From Candidatus Harrisonbacteria bacterium (GTDB taxonomy: Bacteria; Patescibacteriota; Minisyncoccia; UBA6257; 1-14-0-10-44-23), in contig JAHFLF010000002.1 in the NCBI GenBank assembly GCA_023255625.1, forward strand, positions 1-39,733: DNA of 39,733 bases, read 5' to 3'. Below, piece by piece: positions 20,766 to 30,300 of this stretch. The notes below the pieces were generated by a model that saw nothing but the letters and a program-made list of their open reading frames with translations, made no database searches and had not been told where the DNA came from. Numbering within the stretch: the stretch's first letter is position 1; each line of letters opens with the position of its first letter. Both the position numbers and the translations under genes were made by a program.

Positions 20766-20802
20766 GTATCTTAGAATAACAAATAGATCAGGTTATTAAC
20801 AG

Positions 20803-20832
20803 TTGACAATTTTTAGTGTGTAGGAATACACT
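20803..20832 (+). promoter_or_regulatory. Promoter of the riboswitch-controlled operon
   Basis: TTGACA (20803-20808), 18-bp spacer, TACACT (20827-20832). A leftward -35 for tdh (TTGTCA on the minus strand, 20804-20809) may overlap it, with a poor -10. Confidence 0.6.
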
Positions 20833-20861
20833 GGGTGTACTTTGAAATACGAATAATTATT

Positions 20862-21025
20862 GCAGTCGGGGAAGTTGGGTGAAATTCCCACACAGTACCG
20901 CTACGGTCATAGTCCGAGCGCCGATGCAATAAGTTCTTGCTTCTCAGTCCTCGGGTAAGGATTGTGGCACCACATGGCTTAGTCCCCATCTGATGTCCCG
21001 CTCTTACATGAGTGGGATTTTTTAT
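20862..21025 (+). promoter_or_regulatory. Cobalamin-type riboswitch with terminator
   Basis: GGGGAAGTTGGGTGAAATTC, CCCACACAGTACCGCTACGG and AGTCCGAGCGCC follow the cobalamin riboswitch core pattern (GGGAA, GGTGAAATCC, CCCGCNACNGT, then AGTC-GA-NGCC). The 3' end is a terminator-like hairpin TCCCGCTC-TTACAT-GAGTGGGA followed by six T (about 20996-21024). This suggests B12-dependent transcription termination ahead of the gene at 21055. It lies 30 nt before that start codon. Confidence 0.78.
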
Positions 21026-21054
21026 TTAAAATTTTAAATTAAACATTAAAAATT

Positions 21055-22956
21055 ATGCAAAAGCATAGTTTTCAGCGCATCGCGAGCGGTGTATCCTCCT
21101 TCGCTAAAGCTTCGGCGGACAAGCTCGCCTCGCGCAACCTAGTGAGCGGTGTACTCGCTAGCATTCTGACCTTCTCCGTACTTATTCCGGCTATCGTTGC
21201 ATATGGTGGTACGAACGAAGCGGTAACCTATCTACAAAGTAAGCCCCTAAATCCGTGGAGCATTATGGGGCTCGTTGCCTCGGGTCATGTGCCGAGCGAT
21301 TTAAGTTCGTTGACGGGAATTGATAGCGCCAAAGCGATTGATTACGAGGCGCCTACTATGGCGCTTGCAGCCGCAGGAAAAGATCCGCGGACTTACCCGG
21401 CCACTGATTATGTCGCCAAGATAAAAAGTTTTTGGGATGGGACACAGCTTGGCGATGGAGCAAGCGTGAACGATGATATCTTTGGTGCTCTAGCGCTTTC
21501 GGCAGCCGGCGTTGCGAATACTGATCCGGTAATGATCGGACTGAAGTCATACATCACCGCACGACAAAATACTGACGGCGGATTCCCCTTCTCGGTAGCC
21601 GGCAGTTCGGATACAAACATCACTGCGGCGGCGATTATGGCGCTACTAGAAATCGGCACAGCAAAAACAGAGGTTGTTATCACAAAAGCGGTCGGCTATC
21701 TGCAATCAGCGCAAAATGCTGACGGCGGTTTTCCATCTGACCCCCACAGCCCTTGGGGCACGGATTCTGATGCTTCTTCTGATGCGTGGATTCTGATGGC
21801 AATTAATCGTCTCGGAGATTCGCTCTCGTCTTGGACAAAAAATGGCAAAACCCCGCAAGATCATTTGTTGGGACTACAGGCGGAGAGCGGTTTCTTCAAG
21901 TGGCAAAGTGCAAGCGCTGAAGATCAGTTTTCCCCGGCAACGACCGGCTACGCCCTCATTGCCCTTTTAAGCAGATTTTTTCCGGTCGCAAAGTTTACTG
22001 CACCGGTTGCGCCGCATGTTAGTTATCGTATCGCCGGAAGTGTGAATGATTGTATCGGCGAGACCTATGCTATTAATCCACTTGAGCTAGTCAAGAACGC
22101 GGCAGAAAACTGTGGCATTGATTATCATCTTACGCACTACTCATTTGGCGATTATTTGGATCGCATCGGCAGCGATACGGCATCGGGGAACAATGGCTGG
22201 ATGTATTATGTGAATAATGTCAGCCCGAGCGTCGGCGCCGATAGTTATTTACTGAAAGCTGAAGACACTGTTCTTTGGTTCTTCTCGGGCTTTGACGACA
22301 AGATTACGCGCTTACAAATTACAAGCGCTCAAGTCTCAAGTGGCAATGCTGCAATAGTAACGGTTGAGTATTTAGACGGTTCGACCTGGAGGCCGCTTGC
22401 CGGCGCGTCTATACATGCCGGTAATACTGTCGTGGCGACCGGCATTGATGGAAATGGATCACTGACTTTGCCAGACGGTTCATACAAGTTGTATGCGACT
22501 AAAGTTGGCTATGTCCGCAGCGAGCAGCAGACGATTAATTTTGGCGCAACTTCGCAGACAGATTTAAATTTGTCTGCTGATCTCGGCGGCACAGTTATTG
22601 GTGGCAATAACAATGCCGGTGGCAGCGGCACGCTTTCGTTTACTCTGACGCCGGCTGCGGCGGGCAGTGACGGTACATTAAAATTCGGCGCAATCTCGAA
22701 AGGTCAGAATAAAGTTCAAGAGGTGACGATTGCCAACAAGAGTTCTTTGCAAATGTACTTTGAGTCAATCGTCTCTGGCGATAAAGTATTTACGACCTAT
22801 CTGACCGTAGACGGCACAAAGTGGCGTGCGTTTAACGATAAGCTAAATGCAAACGGCACAAAAACATTAAGTGTTGGGTTGAATGTTCCCGCTGATTATC
22901 CGGATTCTGGCGTGAAAGCTGGTAAATTAACTATTTGGGCGGCAAGTGCCAACTAA
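21055..22956 (+). CDS. Transcobalamin/intrinsic-factor-like surface protein (alpha-toroid plus DUF4430)
   Basis: 633 aa. The N-terminal signal/anchor (LVSGVLASILTFSVLIPAIV, about 30-50) is preceded by SSFAKASADK, a repeat-derived insert. Residues about 52-310 form an alpha/alpha toroid of the prenyltransferase/TED type, with QNTDGGFPF (171-179) and QNADGGFPSD (220-229). Residues about 322-412 are DUF4430-like (HYSFGDYLDRI, NGWMYYVNNV, DTVLWFFSGF), the fold of the C-terminal domain of transcobalamin and intrinsic factor. A PEGA/CarboxypepD-like beta domain (GASIHAGNTVVATGIDG, about 445-500) and a C-terminal Ig-like domain follow. The toroid-plus-DUF4430 order mirrors animal B12 carriers, and the riboswitch upstream supports cobalamin capture at the cell surface. 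That function is inferred. Confidence 0.75.
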   Translation: MQKHSFQRIASGVSSFAKASADKLASRNLVSGVLASILTFSVLIPAIVAYGGTNEAVTYLQSKPLNPWSIMGLVASGHVPSDLSSLTGIDSAKAIDYEAPTMALAAAGKDPRTYPATDYVAKIKSFWDGTQLGDGASVNDDIFGALALSAAGVANTDPVMIGLKSYITARQNTDGGFPFSVAGSSDTNITAAAIMALLEIGTAKTEVVITKAVGYLQSAQNADGGFPSDPHSPWGTDSDASSDAWILMAINRLGDSLSSWTKNGKTPQDHLLGLQAESGFFKWQSASAEDQFSPATTGYALIALLSRFFPVAKFTAPVAPHVSYRIAGSVNDCIGETYAINPLELVKNAAENCGIDYHLTHYSFGDYLDRIGSDTASGNNGWMYYVNNVSPSVGADSYLLKAEDTVLWFFSGFDDKITRLQITSAQVSSGNAAIVTVEYLDGSTWRPLAGASIHAGNTVVATGIDGNGSLTLPDGSYKLYATKVGYVRSEQQTINFGATSQTDLNLSADLGGTVIGGNNNAGGSGTLSFTLTPAAAGSDGTLKFGAISKGQNKVQEVTIANKSSLQMYFESIVSGDKVFTTYLTVDGTKWRAFNDKLNANGTKTLSVGLNVPADYPDSGVKAGKLTIWAASAN

Positions 22957-22967
22957 ATTATAGAAGT

Positions 22968-23513
22968 ATGAATTATGAAGTAAGAAGTAGGATTGCAGCC
23001 CTAGCGATAACAATCGCGATTTCCCTTGTTCCACTCGCCGCCGGCGCGATCGGAGTCAGCGTTACGCCGGCCAAGGCCGCAATTACCGTTGCTGCCAATG
23101 AGACTGCGACGATTCGGCTGAATGTTGCCAACCCATCCAAGGATGTTGCAATCTTTGAGGTCTACCCTGATGCGCTTGAACAGCTAATCAGTGTTACGCC
23201 GGCTAGCTTTACGCTAGAGGCGGGGGCGGAGCGGTTTGTTGAGGTCTCTGTACGCGGCGAAAAGGAAGCGAGTATGACCGCAGATATTTCTGTTGTTGCG
23301 CGTCCCCTTGCAGACAATACCTTTCAGCAAGGCACCGGCATCAAAGTCCCGGTGGCGATTACCGTTACGGCACAATCAATTGGTGTTGCAAGCGTCTTTG
23401 ATACGCTTGCCACAAGCCCCTGGACCGGAGCGGTTGCTCTCGCAATTATTGTCGGATTTGCGGCGTATAAGTTAGGCGGGCGAAAAAAGAAAAGCAGTCT
23501 GGCGAAAAATTAA
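22968..23513 (+). CDS. Signal-peptide, C-terminally anchored Ig-like surface protein
   Basis: 181 aa from ATG 22968, 11 bp after the previous stop, so it is probably in the same B12-controlled operon. A signal peptide (ALAITIAISLVPLAAGAIG) precedes a beta-rich domain of the DUF916/BACON-like Ig type (VSVTPAKAAITVAANETATI and LEAGAERFVEVSVRGEKE). A transmembrane helix (WTGAVALAIIVGFAAYKLGG) then leads to a basic tail KKKSS. The layout is that of a surface-exposed partner held in the membrane with its tail inside. A role with the B12-binding-like protein is inferred only from position. The stop lies in a large palindrome. Confidence 0.7.
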   Translation: MNYEVRSRIAALAITIAISLVPLAAGAIGVSVTPAKAAITVAANETATIRLNVANPSKDVAIFEVYPDALEQLISVTPASFTLEAGAERFVEVSVRGEKEASMTADISVVARPLADNTFQQGTGIKVPVAITVTAQSIGVASVFDTLATSPWTGAVALAIIVGFAAYKLGGRKKKSSLAKN

Positions 23514-23554
23514 TCCGTGCATCAACAAGCGGCCGCTTGTTAATGTACGGATTA
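23511..23554. terminator. 44-bp near-perfect palindrome at the end of the B12 operon
   Basis: AATCCGTGCATCAACAAGCG folds with CCGCTTGTTAATGTACGGAT around a CGGCCG-like centre. It is followed by TTAATTTTAG. The stop codon of the upstream gene is at its left edge. It probably helps end the plus-strand transcript. Confidence 0.65.
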
Positions 23555-23576
23555 ATTTTAGTTGATCTAACTTTCC

Positions 23577-23614
23577 AAAACATCAAACCGCCCGAAAGGG
23601 CGGTTTGATGTTTT
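23577..23614. terminator. Bidirectional hairpin terminator
   Basis: AAAACATCAAACCGCCC, loop GAAA, GGGCGGTTTGATGTTTT: a perfect 17-bp stem with T4 on both strands. It serves the plus-strand B12 operon and the minus-strand non-coding RNA that comes in from 23949. Confidence 0.85.
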
Positions 23615-23949
23615 AAGTCATTGGTGGGGCCTCGCTTGTAGTACAAGCTCGGCCCCGGCGGGTGCGTGGACTTCGGTCCGAGTGTCGAGTTGACTACCTC
23701 GGCTAGGAAAAAACAAAATCTTCGGTGCATTGCAGGTTATGAGGCGTAGTGGGCGCACAAGACCGCCCCCTGTCCGATGGAAGCCGGATCCTCTCGCCGA
23801 TAGATCGAGAAAACCCTAGCCAATGCTGCCGAAAATATGCAAATCCTAGGCATCGCCAGGTTCATCGCTTGGTCGCGCCAAAACGAACTGATGTCGTGTC
23901 CCCCTTCGTCGGTTGAAGGGTCCCTCGCATCATTTTCCGTCCACGCAAG
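23615..23949 (-). ncRNA. Candidate structured RNA of about 335-370 nt, unidentified
   Basis: No ORF is credible. A minus-strand promoter (23956-23984) and the terminator 23577-23614 define the transcript. The ends of the core pair (GCGTGGAC near 23942 with GTCCACGC near 23665). TTCGGTGCATTG pairs with CAATGC-CCGAA, and GGCTAGG with CCTAGCC, in an interleaved order that suggests a pseudoknot. A strong GGGGCC...GGCCCC hairpin follows, with CACCA at its 3' side. The size fits RNase P RNA or tmRNA, but I could not find the conserved P4 sequences or a tag frame. Confidence 0.5.
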
Positions 23950-23953
23950 ACTT

Positions 23954-25489
23954 TTACCCTAGCACGGGATGTTTCCTGTGCCAATCAGTTGTCTGCTGGT
24001 AAGCGTACCCGACATTAAAAATCTTTTGCTCGCCCCACTGCGGGCCGATGATTTGCAAACCAACGGGCATGGGGGAGGAGTGAGTAGTTGGTAGTGAGTA
24101 GTTGGTAGCTGATGGGGAATCTTTGGGAACGACAAAGCCGCACGGGATTGAGAGTGCGGGCAAGCCGGCAAGAGAGCTTGGGATATTCAGCTGGTCGGCA
24201 ATATAGCCAAAGAGTGGGTTTCCGGCGGCTGCGCCCAGTGTCTCTGCAACGGTTGGCACGGACGGGCAGCAGAGCACATCAACAGTTTTGAACACTTCGG
24301 CAAACTCGTTAATGATCAACCCGCGCACGCGCTGCGCTTTTTTGTAGTAGGCGTCGTAGTAACCGTGGCTTAAGACATATGTGCCGGTTAAAATACGCCG
24401 TTGCGCCTCAAGACCAAATCCTTCGCCGCGGGTTTTAGTGTACACCTCCAGCAAATTATTCGCATTTTTTGAGCTCTCCGGAAAACGGATGCCGTCGTAA
24501 CGAGCCAAGTTAGAACTAATCTCTGACGGGCAGATAATTGCATAGACTAACGCTCCATATTTTGTGTTTGGCAGATGCACCTCAACCAGCGTTGCGCCAC
24601 GCTTTTCTAATTCTTTAATGCCCTCCATCACGCGCGCTTTAACATCCGGGTCCATGCCGTCAATAAAGTATTCCGCCGGGATTCCAACTTTGACGCCTTT
24701 CAAATCAGCATTTAAATTTTTGGCATACGCCTCAACCGGCGCGGTGCCTGTAGTTGAGTCGTGCCCCCAATCCTTGCCGGAGAGTATCTCGGCGGTAAGT
24801 GCCAGGTCGCTCACTGAGTATGCCATCGTGCCGATTGAATCTAACGACGAGGCCATTGAAATAACGCCGTGTCGCGAGACGCGGCCGTAGGTCGGTTTCC
24901 AGCCGGAGATGCCGCAGAGACTTGATGGTTGGCGGATTGATCCGCCAGTTTCAGTCGCAAGTGCAAATGGTGCGATGCCAGCGGCAACAGCTGCTGAAGA
25001 ACCGCCGGATGATCCGCCGGGCATGCGGCTTACATCCCACGGATTGTGCGACGGCCCATATGCCGAGGTTTCGGTTGAGGAGCCATGTGCAAATTCATCC
25101 AGGTTGGTTTTGCCAAGCAACACGCTCCCCTGCGCATTGAGTTTTTCAATCACTGTGGCGTCGTGCGTTGGCACGTATTGATCTAAAATTTTTGATGAGG
25201 CGGTCGTGCGAATGCCTTTGGTGCAGAAGAGGTCTTTAGCGGCGTATGGAATGCCGAGGAGAGGGGGCGTTAGTTGGTTAGTTAGTTGATTGGTTAGTTG
25301 GTTAAGACGGGTGTCGGCGGCTTTCGCTTGAGCTAAAGCGTGATCTTCGCAAACGGTTAGGTAGGCGTTTAATTGCGGATTCAGTTTTTTTATACGCGCC
25401 AAAAAATAGCTTGTCAGTTCAACTGATGAAACTTTTTTTTGATCAAGCAGCGTGCGTAGCTCGGTGAGTTCTAGGTATTCGTAGTTCAT
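23954..25489 (-). CDS. gatA: Aspartyl/glutamyl-tRNA amidotransferase subunit A
   Basis: Amidase subunit of GatCAB, releasing ammonia from glutamine to convert Glu-tRNA-Gln (or Asp-tRNA-Asn) to the amide. The catalytic Ser-cisSer-Lys triad sits in PYAAKDLFCTKG (Lys) and MPGGSSGGSSAAVAAG with TETGGSIRQPSS. Length 511 aa against about 485; the excess comes from two repeat-encoded stretches, QLTNQLTNQLT (25265-25306, near residue 62) and NYSLPTTHSSP (24079-24115, near residue 465). gatC lies upstream on the same strand with a palindromic spacer between. The last codons overlap the promoter of the downstream RNA. Confidence 0.95.
   Translation of the reverse strand: MNYEYLELTELRTLLDQKKVSSVELTSYFLARIKKLNPQLNAYLTVCEDHALAQAKAADTRLNQLTNQLTNQLTPPLLGIPYAAKDLFCTKGIRTTASSKILDQYVPTHDATVIEKLNAQGSVLLGKTNLDEFAHGSSTETSAYGPSHNPWDVSRMPGGSSGGSSAAVAAGIAPFALATETGGSIRQPSSLCGISGWKPTYGRVSRHGVISMASSLDSIGTMAYSVSDLALTAEILSGKDWGHDSTTGTAPVEAYAKNLNADLKGVKVGIPAEYFIDGMDPDVKARVMEGIKELEKRGATLVEVHLPNTKYGALVYAIICPSEISSNLARYDGIRFPESSKNANNLLEVYTKTRGEGFGLEAQRRILTGTYVLSHGYYDAYYKKAQRVRGLIINEFAEVFKTVDVLCCPSVPTVAETLGAAAGNPLFGYIADQLNIPSSLAGLPALSIPCGFVVPKDSPSATNYSLPTTHSSPMPVGLQIIGPQWGEQKIFNVGYAYQQTTDWHRKHPVLG
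23956..23984 (-). promoter_or_regulatory. Promoter inside the end of gatA for the candidate RNA
   Basis: Minus strand TTGGCA (23979-23984), 17-bp spacer, TAGGGT (23956-23961). The predicted start near 23949 coincides with the 5' strand of the RNA's closing helix. The -10 is a weak match. Confidence 0.45.
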
Positions 25490-25490
25490 A

Positions 25491-25583
25491 CAGTATTCAC
25501 TAACACGCTAATTAAGACTAATACGCTAATGAGACATGACCTAATTCGCATATTCGGTTTCATTAGTATGTTCGTGATTACTG
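25491..25583. repeat. Inverted repeat filling the gatC-gatA spacer
   Basis: CAGTATTCACTAACACGCTA at the left and TTAGTATGTTCGTGATTACT at the right are imperfect reverse complements. The gatC stop codon (25578-25580) is inside the right arm, and the gatA start is 1 bp from the left arm. It is closely similar to 19637-19725. Confidence 0.75.
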
Positions 25584-25871
25584 TTCAAAAATAGCTTTAA
25601 CTTTTACATATCCGTTCTCACTTGCCGGAGCAGATTTCACTAATTCCTGACTAACTTGTTCACCCGCCACGGCGGGCAAGTCTTCTCGCAGCGCATTCTT
25701 AAGCCCGGTAACTTGAGACACTTCAGGCAAACCCTCGGTGTCTACCGATTTGAGCGCGTCAACATAATCCAAAATTTTAGAGACATCTTTTGCAAGCTGC
25801 TCCTCCCGCTCGAGGCTGATTTCAATCCGGGCAAGTTTGGCAAGCTGCTGGATGGTTTCTTTATCAATCAT
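25578..25871 (-). CDS. gatC: Aspartyl/glutamyl-tRNA amidotransferase subunit C
   Basis: Small helical subunit that wraps GatA and GatB. 97 aa, the family norm. Visible: the N-terminal IQQLAKLARIEISLEREEQ, ILDYVDALKSVDTEG, and the C-terminal ENGYVKVKAIFEQ, typical of GatC tails that lie on GatA. First gene of gatC-gatA; gatB is not in the window. Its stop codon is donated by the palindromic repeat 25491-25583. Upstream is a GTTATAGGTT-type repeat tract (25872-25906) with no Shine-Dalgarno site. Confidence 0.93.
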   Translation of the reverse strand: MIDKETIQQLAKLARIEISLEREEQLAKDVSKILDYVDALKSVDTEGLPEVSQVTGLKNALREDLPAVAGEQVSQELVKSAPASENGYVKVKAIFEQ

Positions 25872-26490
25872 AAAAGCAGGTTATAGGTTTTAGGTGATAG
25901 GTTATAGTGGCGGAAAAGAATAAAGAAATTATAGCGGGTATTGACGATTTTCTCAATGAAGAATACCATTTCGGATGTGCAGGCTCAAAACTGGGCCTGT
26001 ATGTAAAGACCGGTGAGGATGACACCGGGCCAGCAGTGGCTGATTCTGTGCCGACTGGTTTCAAAAGGGAAACATCTACGCTTTGGCAGGAGTTGGCGCG
26101 CGGGGAAAAGTGTCGAGGACTACTCCATTATCCTCGAACCCTGGTGGCGGTTAAATCCACCGTGGCGAGTTGTAATCGCCTAGAGCTAACGCGCGTTAAG
26201 CCCGGACGGTCTCCTGCTATAGATGCTTGGCTGCGAAAAATGGAAGTGTGGCCAGGTATCCGGCGCTGTGTTCCGAAAGGAGCTCTCTCCCGACGGTTCT
26301 GCCGAAAGCGTCCAACCGACGCAACGAGCTCTACTCCCCTCCAGGAGTAGAGCTCAAAACTTATGTTACAGCGTACTAGTACACTGTAACATAGTAAGAA
26401 TAAGATATTGGCCCGTTTTAAGTATTTTTAAAAGATTTTTTATTCAAATTAAACCTAATCTTATAGGTATTTTTACCATTTTTTAGACCA
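25872..26490. other. 620-bp region without a convincing gene; several hairpins
   Basis: A 147-codon plus-strand frame (25907-26350) starts at GTG without a Shine-Dalgarno site and becomes compositionally odd after about 50 codons, so I do not call it. The region holds hairpins (GGCGAGTTGTAATCGCC near 26163; GCTAACGCGCGTTAAGC near 26186), a perfect 12-bp stem GAGCTCTACTCC (26326-26337 with 26344-26355), and a 30-bp palindrome ATGTTACAG-CGTACTAGTACA-CTGTAACAT (26363-26392). The 26009-26060 stretch is loosely like a tmRNA 5' part, but no T-arm or tag was found. A structured RNA is likely; the strand is unclear. Confidence 0.4.
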
Positions 26491-26491
26491 C

Positions 26492-26520
26492 TTGACAAAT
26501 ATACTAGAGTATGATATACT
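26492..26520 (+). promoter_or_regulatory. Strong sigma-70-type promoter for a small RNA
   Basis: TTGACA (26492-26497), 17-bp spacer, TATACT (26515-26520). No ORF follows; the transcript would begin near 26527. Confidence 0.75.
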
Positions 26521-26530
26521 GTATCTTATA

Positions 26531-26753
26531 AGGGGTGCCTCTCCAACGAAGCGAGCGCCATGCGGCTCACGCCGTCGGCCACGCTAGGAGATGCTCTCAA
26601 AAAGAGGTTGTGGTACGCGACCAAGGGCGATCGAACGGGACTACACTATTTCGGTGTATCGCCTGCTGTCCCCGAGGTGTAACCACATCGCACCCCTTTC
26701 CCCAAAGCAAACTTGAGACTTATTTCCCCTGCGAAATGAGTCTCTTGTTCGTT

Positions 26754-26755
<2 letters not shown>
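26531..26755 (+). ncRNA. Candidate small structured RNA (core about 165 nt) with terminator
   Basis: GGGGTGC (26532-26538) pairs with GCACCCC (26690-26696) and closes a core with internal stems (CTCT-CAAAA-AGAG; GGCGAT...ATCGCC around a TACAC/GTGTA hairpin). Downstream a 12-bp stem GAGACTTATTTC/GAAATGAGTCTC (26715-26744) is followed by TTGTTCGTTTT. Size and closed-rod form recall 6S RNA, but I cannot confirm the family. No SRP GGAA/AGCAGC signature was seen. Confidence 0.55.
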
Positions 26756-26906
<151 letters not shown>

Positions 26907-26939
26907 TTAGTAGTGAGCTAGACTAAATTCAATTACTAC

Positions 26940-27680
26940 TTATTTCTTTTCGCCAAAATCAAATTTCTTAGGAAGTTCGTGGCACCAACACCCTAAGGTT
27001 ATAAGGCATTGCCCTGGCTTTGTACCAGCATCATCAAAACTACATGTATGCTCGTTGCAAAGGCTTTTACTGAAGGCGCTAGGGCAATCTTCTCCTGCTC
27101 CGATAACCGGGACGGATTGAGTGGGATCTGCAGAGTTGCTTAATCTTAGTTCAACGGAATAAGATACGTTTTGCCGTAAAGTTAGTATTGTTGTTTCGGC
27201 ATATTTTTTACCACACAAGCTTACCAAAGCATCACCGGCTTTCAGGGCTTTTACAACTTTGTCATAAGTAACCTCACGAACATCTTCTTGGCTGTATCTA
27301 ATGTAGTAAGTGGCATTCTTAGCGAGCTTTTCAACGTTTGCAAATAGGCTCTTATTATTTTGAGTCACAATCAAGGCATGTAGAAATTTTCCTTTGCCTA
27401 TTGTCGTGCTAACAGCCGGAATGTAGATAACGTCATTAGTAGTTAGCTTACTTAATTTTGGAGTAATAACTTTTTTTTGAATCGCTGCCTGACTGGCTTC
27501 AAACTGCGCCGAGCGGTTGGCGACGTAGACAATGCCCAGCGCCATGCCAAAGACGATGCCGACGATGGCCCAGGCGTACCAGCTGTGAACTCTCTGCTTG
27601 CCGACAATCGTAAAGTCTTTTTTTAGTTCTCCGACCACCTGCTCCGCCGCGTCCCTGCCGTGATGATTATGATTTTCCAT
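26940..27680 (-). CDS. Membrane-anchored hypothetical with Cys-rich C-terminus
   Basis: 246 aa, not recognised. A His-rich, polar N-terminus (MENHNHHGRD) and an amphipathic stretch precede one transmembrane helix (WYAWAIVGIVFGMALGIVYV, about 34-53). The extracytoplasmic part has YIPAVSTTIGKGKFLHALIV and a C-terminal cluster of Cys (CPSAF, CNEHTC, CLITLGCWCHEL) that could be disulfide-bonded or bind metal. The divergent neighbour at 27753 has a similar one-helix secreted design, so they may work together at the surface. AT-rich divergent promoter region between them. Confidence 0.6.
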   Translation of the reverse strand: MENHNHHGRDAAEQVVGELKKDFTIVGKQRVHSWYAWAIVGIVFGMALGIVYVANRSAQFEASQAAIQKKVITPKLSKLTTNDVIYIPAVSTTIGKGKFLHALIVTQNNKSLFANVEKLAKNATYYIRYSQEDVREVTYDKVVKALKAGDALVSLCGKKYAETTILTLRQNVSYSVELRLSNSADPTQSVPVIGAGEDCPSAFSKSLCNEHTCSFDDAGTKPGQCLITLGCWCHELPKKFDFGEKK

Positions 27681-27752
27681 AGAATTTATATTAACTTCAT
27701 TATAGCAAGGCGTATGATATACTAAAAGTTAATAAGTTATTATATTAATAAC

Positions 27753-28211
27753 ATGAATAAAATCATCATTTGGGTCGTCGTGGGTGTGGTCGCAGTCGGG
27801 CTGGGCGTTGGCGCGCGGTTTATGTTTGGCGGGCAGAACAATGCGGGCGTGCCGGGGCAACCGGTTCCTGTGGTTCCTGCTGTCGATGAGGCTTCGACCC
27901 TCCCGTCTGTTACGACTAACGGATCGAAAATATGTCGAAAAGAAGGCCAAACCGTATATTTAACAGAAAATTTTGTCCGTAAGGATTCCATGGTAGATAA
28001 CTCTGAGCTTCATGAAATTCACAACATTCCAGAAAATAAAATATATAAGTGGGACAACCAGTCCACACGGGGCCTTATAATTGACCTTAATCCCGCTTAC
28101 CTGGAGAATCTCCGTTCGCTGATGGTGTTTTCATCATGCCAGCCATGGGACTTTGACCAGTCAGTCTTTACGTTGCCGGCCAACATTAGCTTTCAAAAAA
28201 TTCGAGATTGA
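27753..28211 (+). CDS. Secreted or membrane-anchored hypothetical protein
   Basis: 152 aa, not recognised. An N-terminal signal anchor (IIIWVVVGVVAVGLGVGARF) leads into a Pro/Val-rich linker (PGQPVPVVPAVDE) and a globular region with two cysteines (KICRK, SSCQPWD) that could pair. The start is ATG 27753 with no Shine-Dalgarno site; the upstream TATACT (27716-27721 region) may be its -10. Converges on ligA with 2 bp between stops. Confidence 0.55.
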   Translation: MNKIIIWVVVGVVAVGLGVGARFMFGGQNNAGVPGQPVPVVPAVDEASTLPSVTTNGSKICRKEGQTVYLTENFVRKDSMVDNSELHEIHNIPENKIYKWDNQSTRGLIIDLNPAYLENLRSLMVFSSCQPWDFDQSVFTLPANISFQKIRD

Positions 28212-28213
28212 GA

Positions 28214-30277
<2,064 letters not shown>

Positions 30278-30300
30278 CTATTTTACCAAAAAATTGCCGA

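Noticed and set aside
23615-23949. RNase P RNA or tmRNA call
   Set aside because: The size fits, and one stretch (GAGGATCCGGCTTCC on the minus strand) recalls RNase P, but it is in the wrong place and the P4 partner and other conserved regions are missing. No tag frame or TTCGA T-arm for tmRNA.
24079-25306. CRISPR array suggested by short repeated units in gatA
   Set aside because: Units are 6-10 bp, tandem, without unique spacers, and are translated in frame.
26009-26090. tmRNA 5' end on the plus strand (GGCTGATTCTG and a YALA-like frame)
   Set aside because: The frame continues past the expected tag stop, and no 3' acceptor half was found.
25907-26350. 147-codon plus-strand frame starting with GTG
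   Set aside because: No Shine-Dalgarno site, start in a repeat tract, Arg/Cys-rich nonsense-like second half, and multiple RNA-like hairpins in the same stretch.
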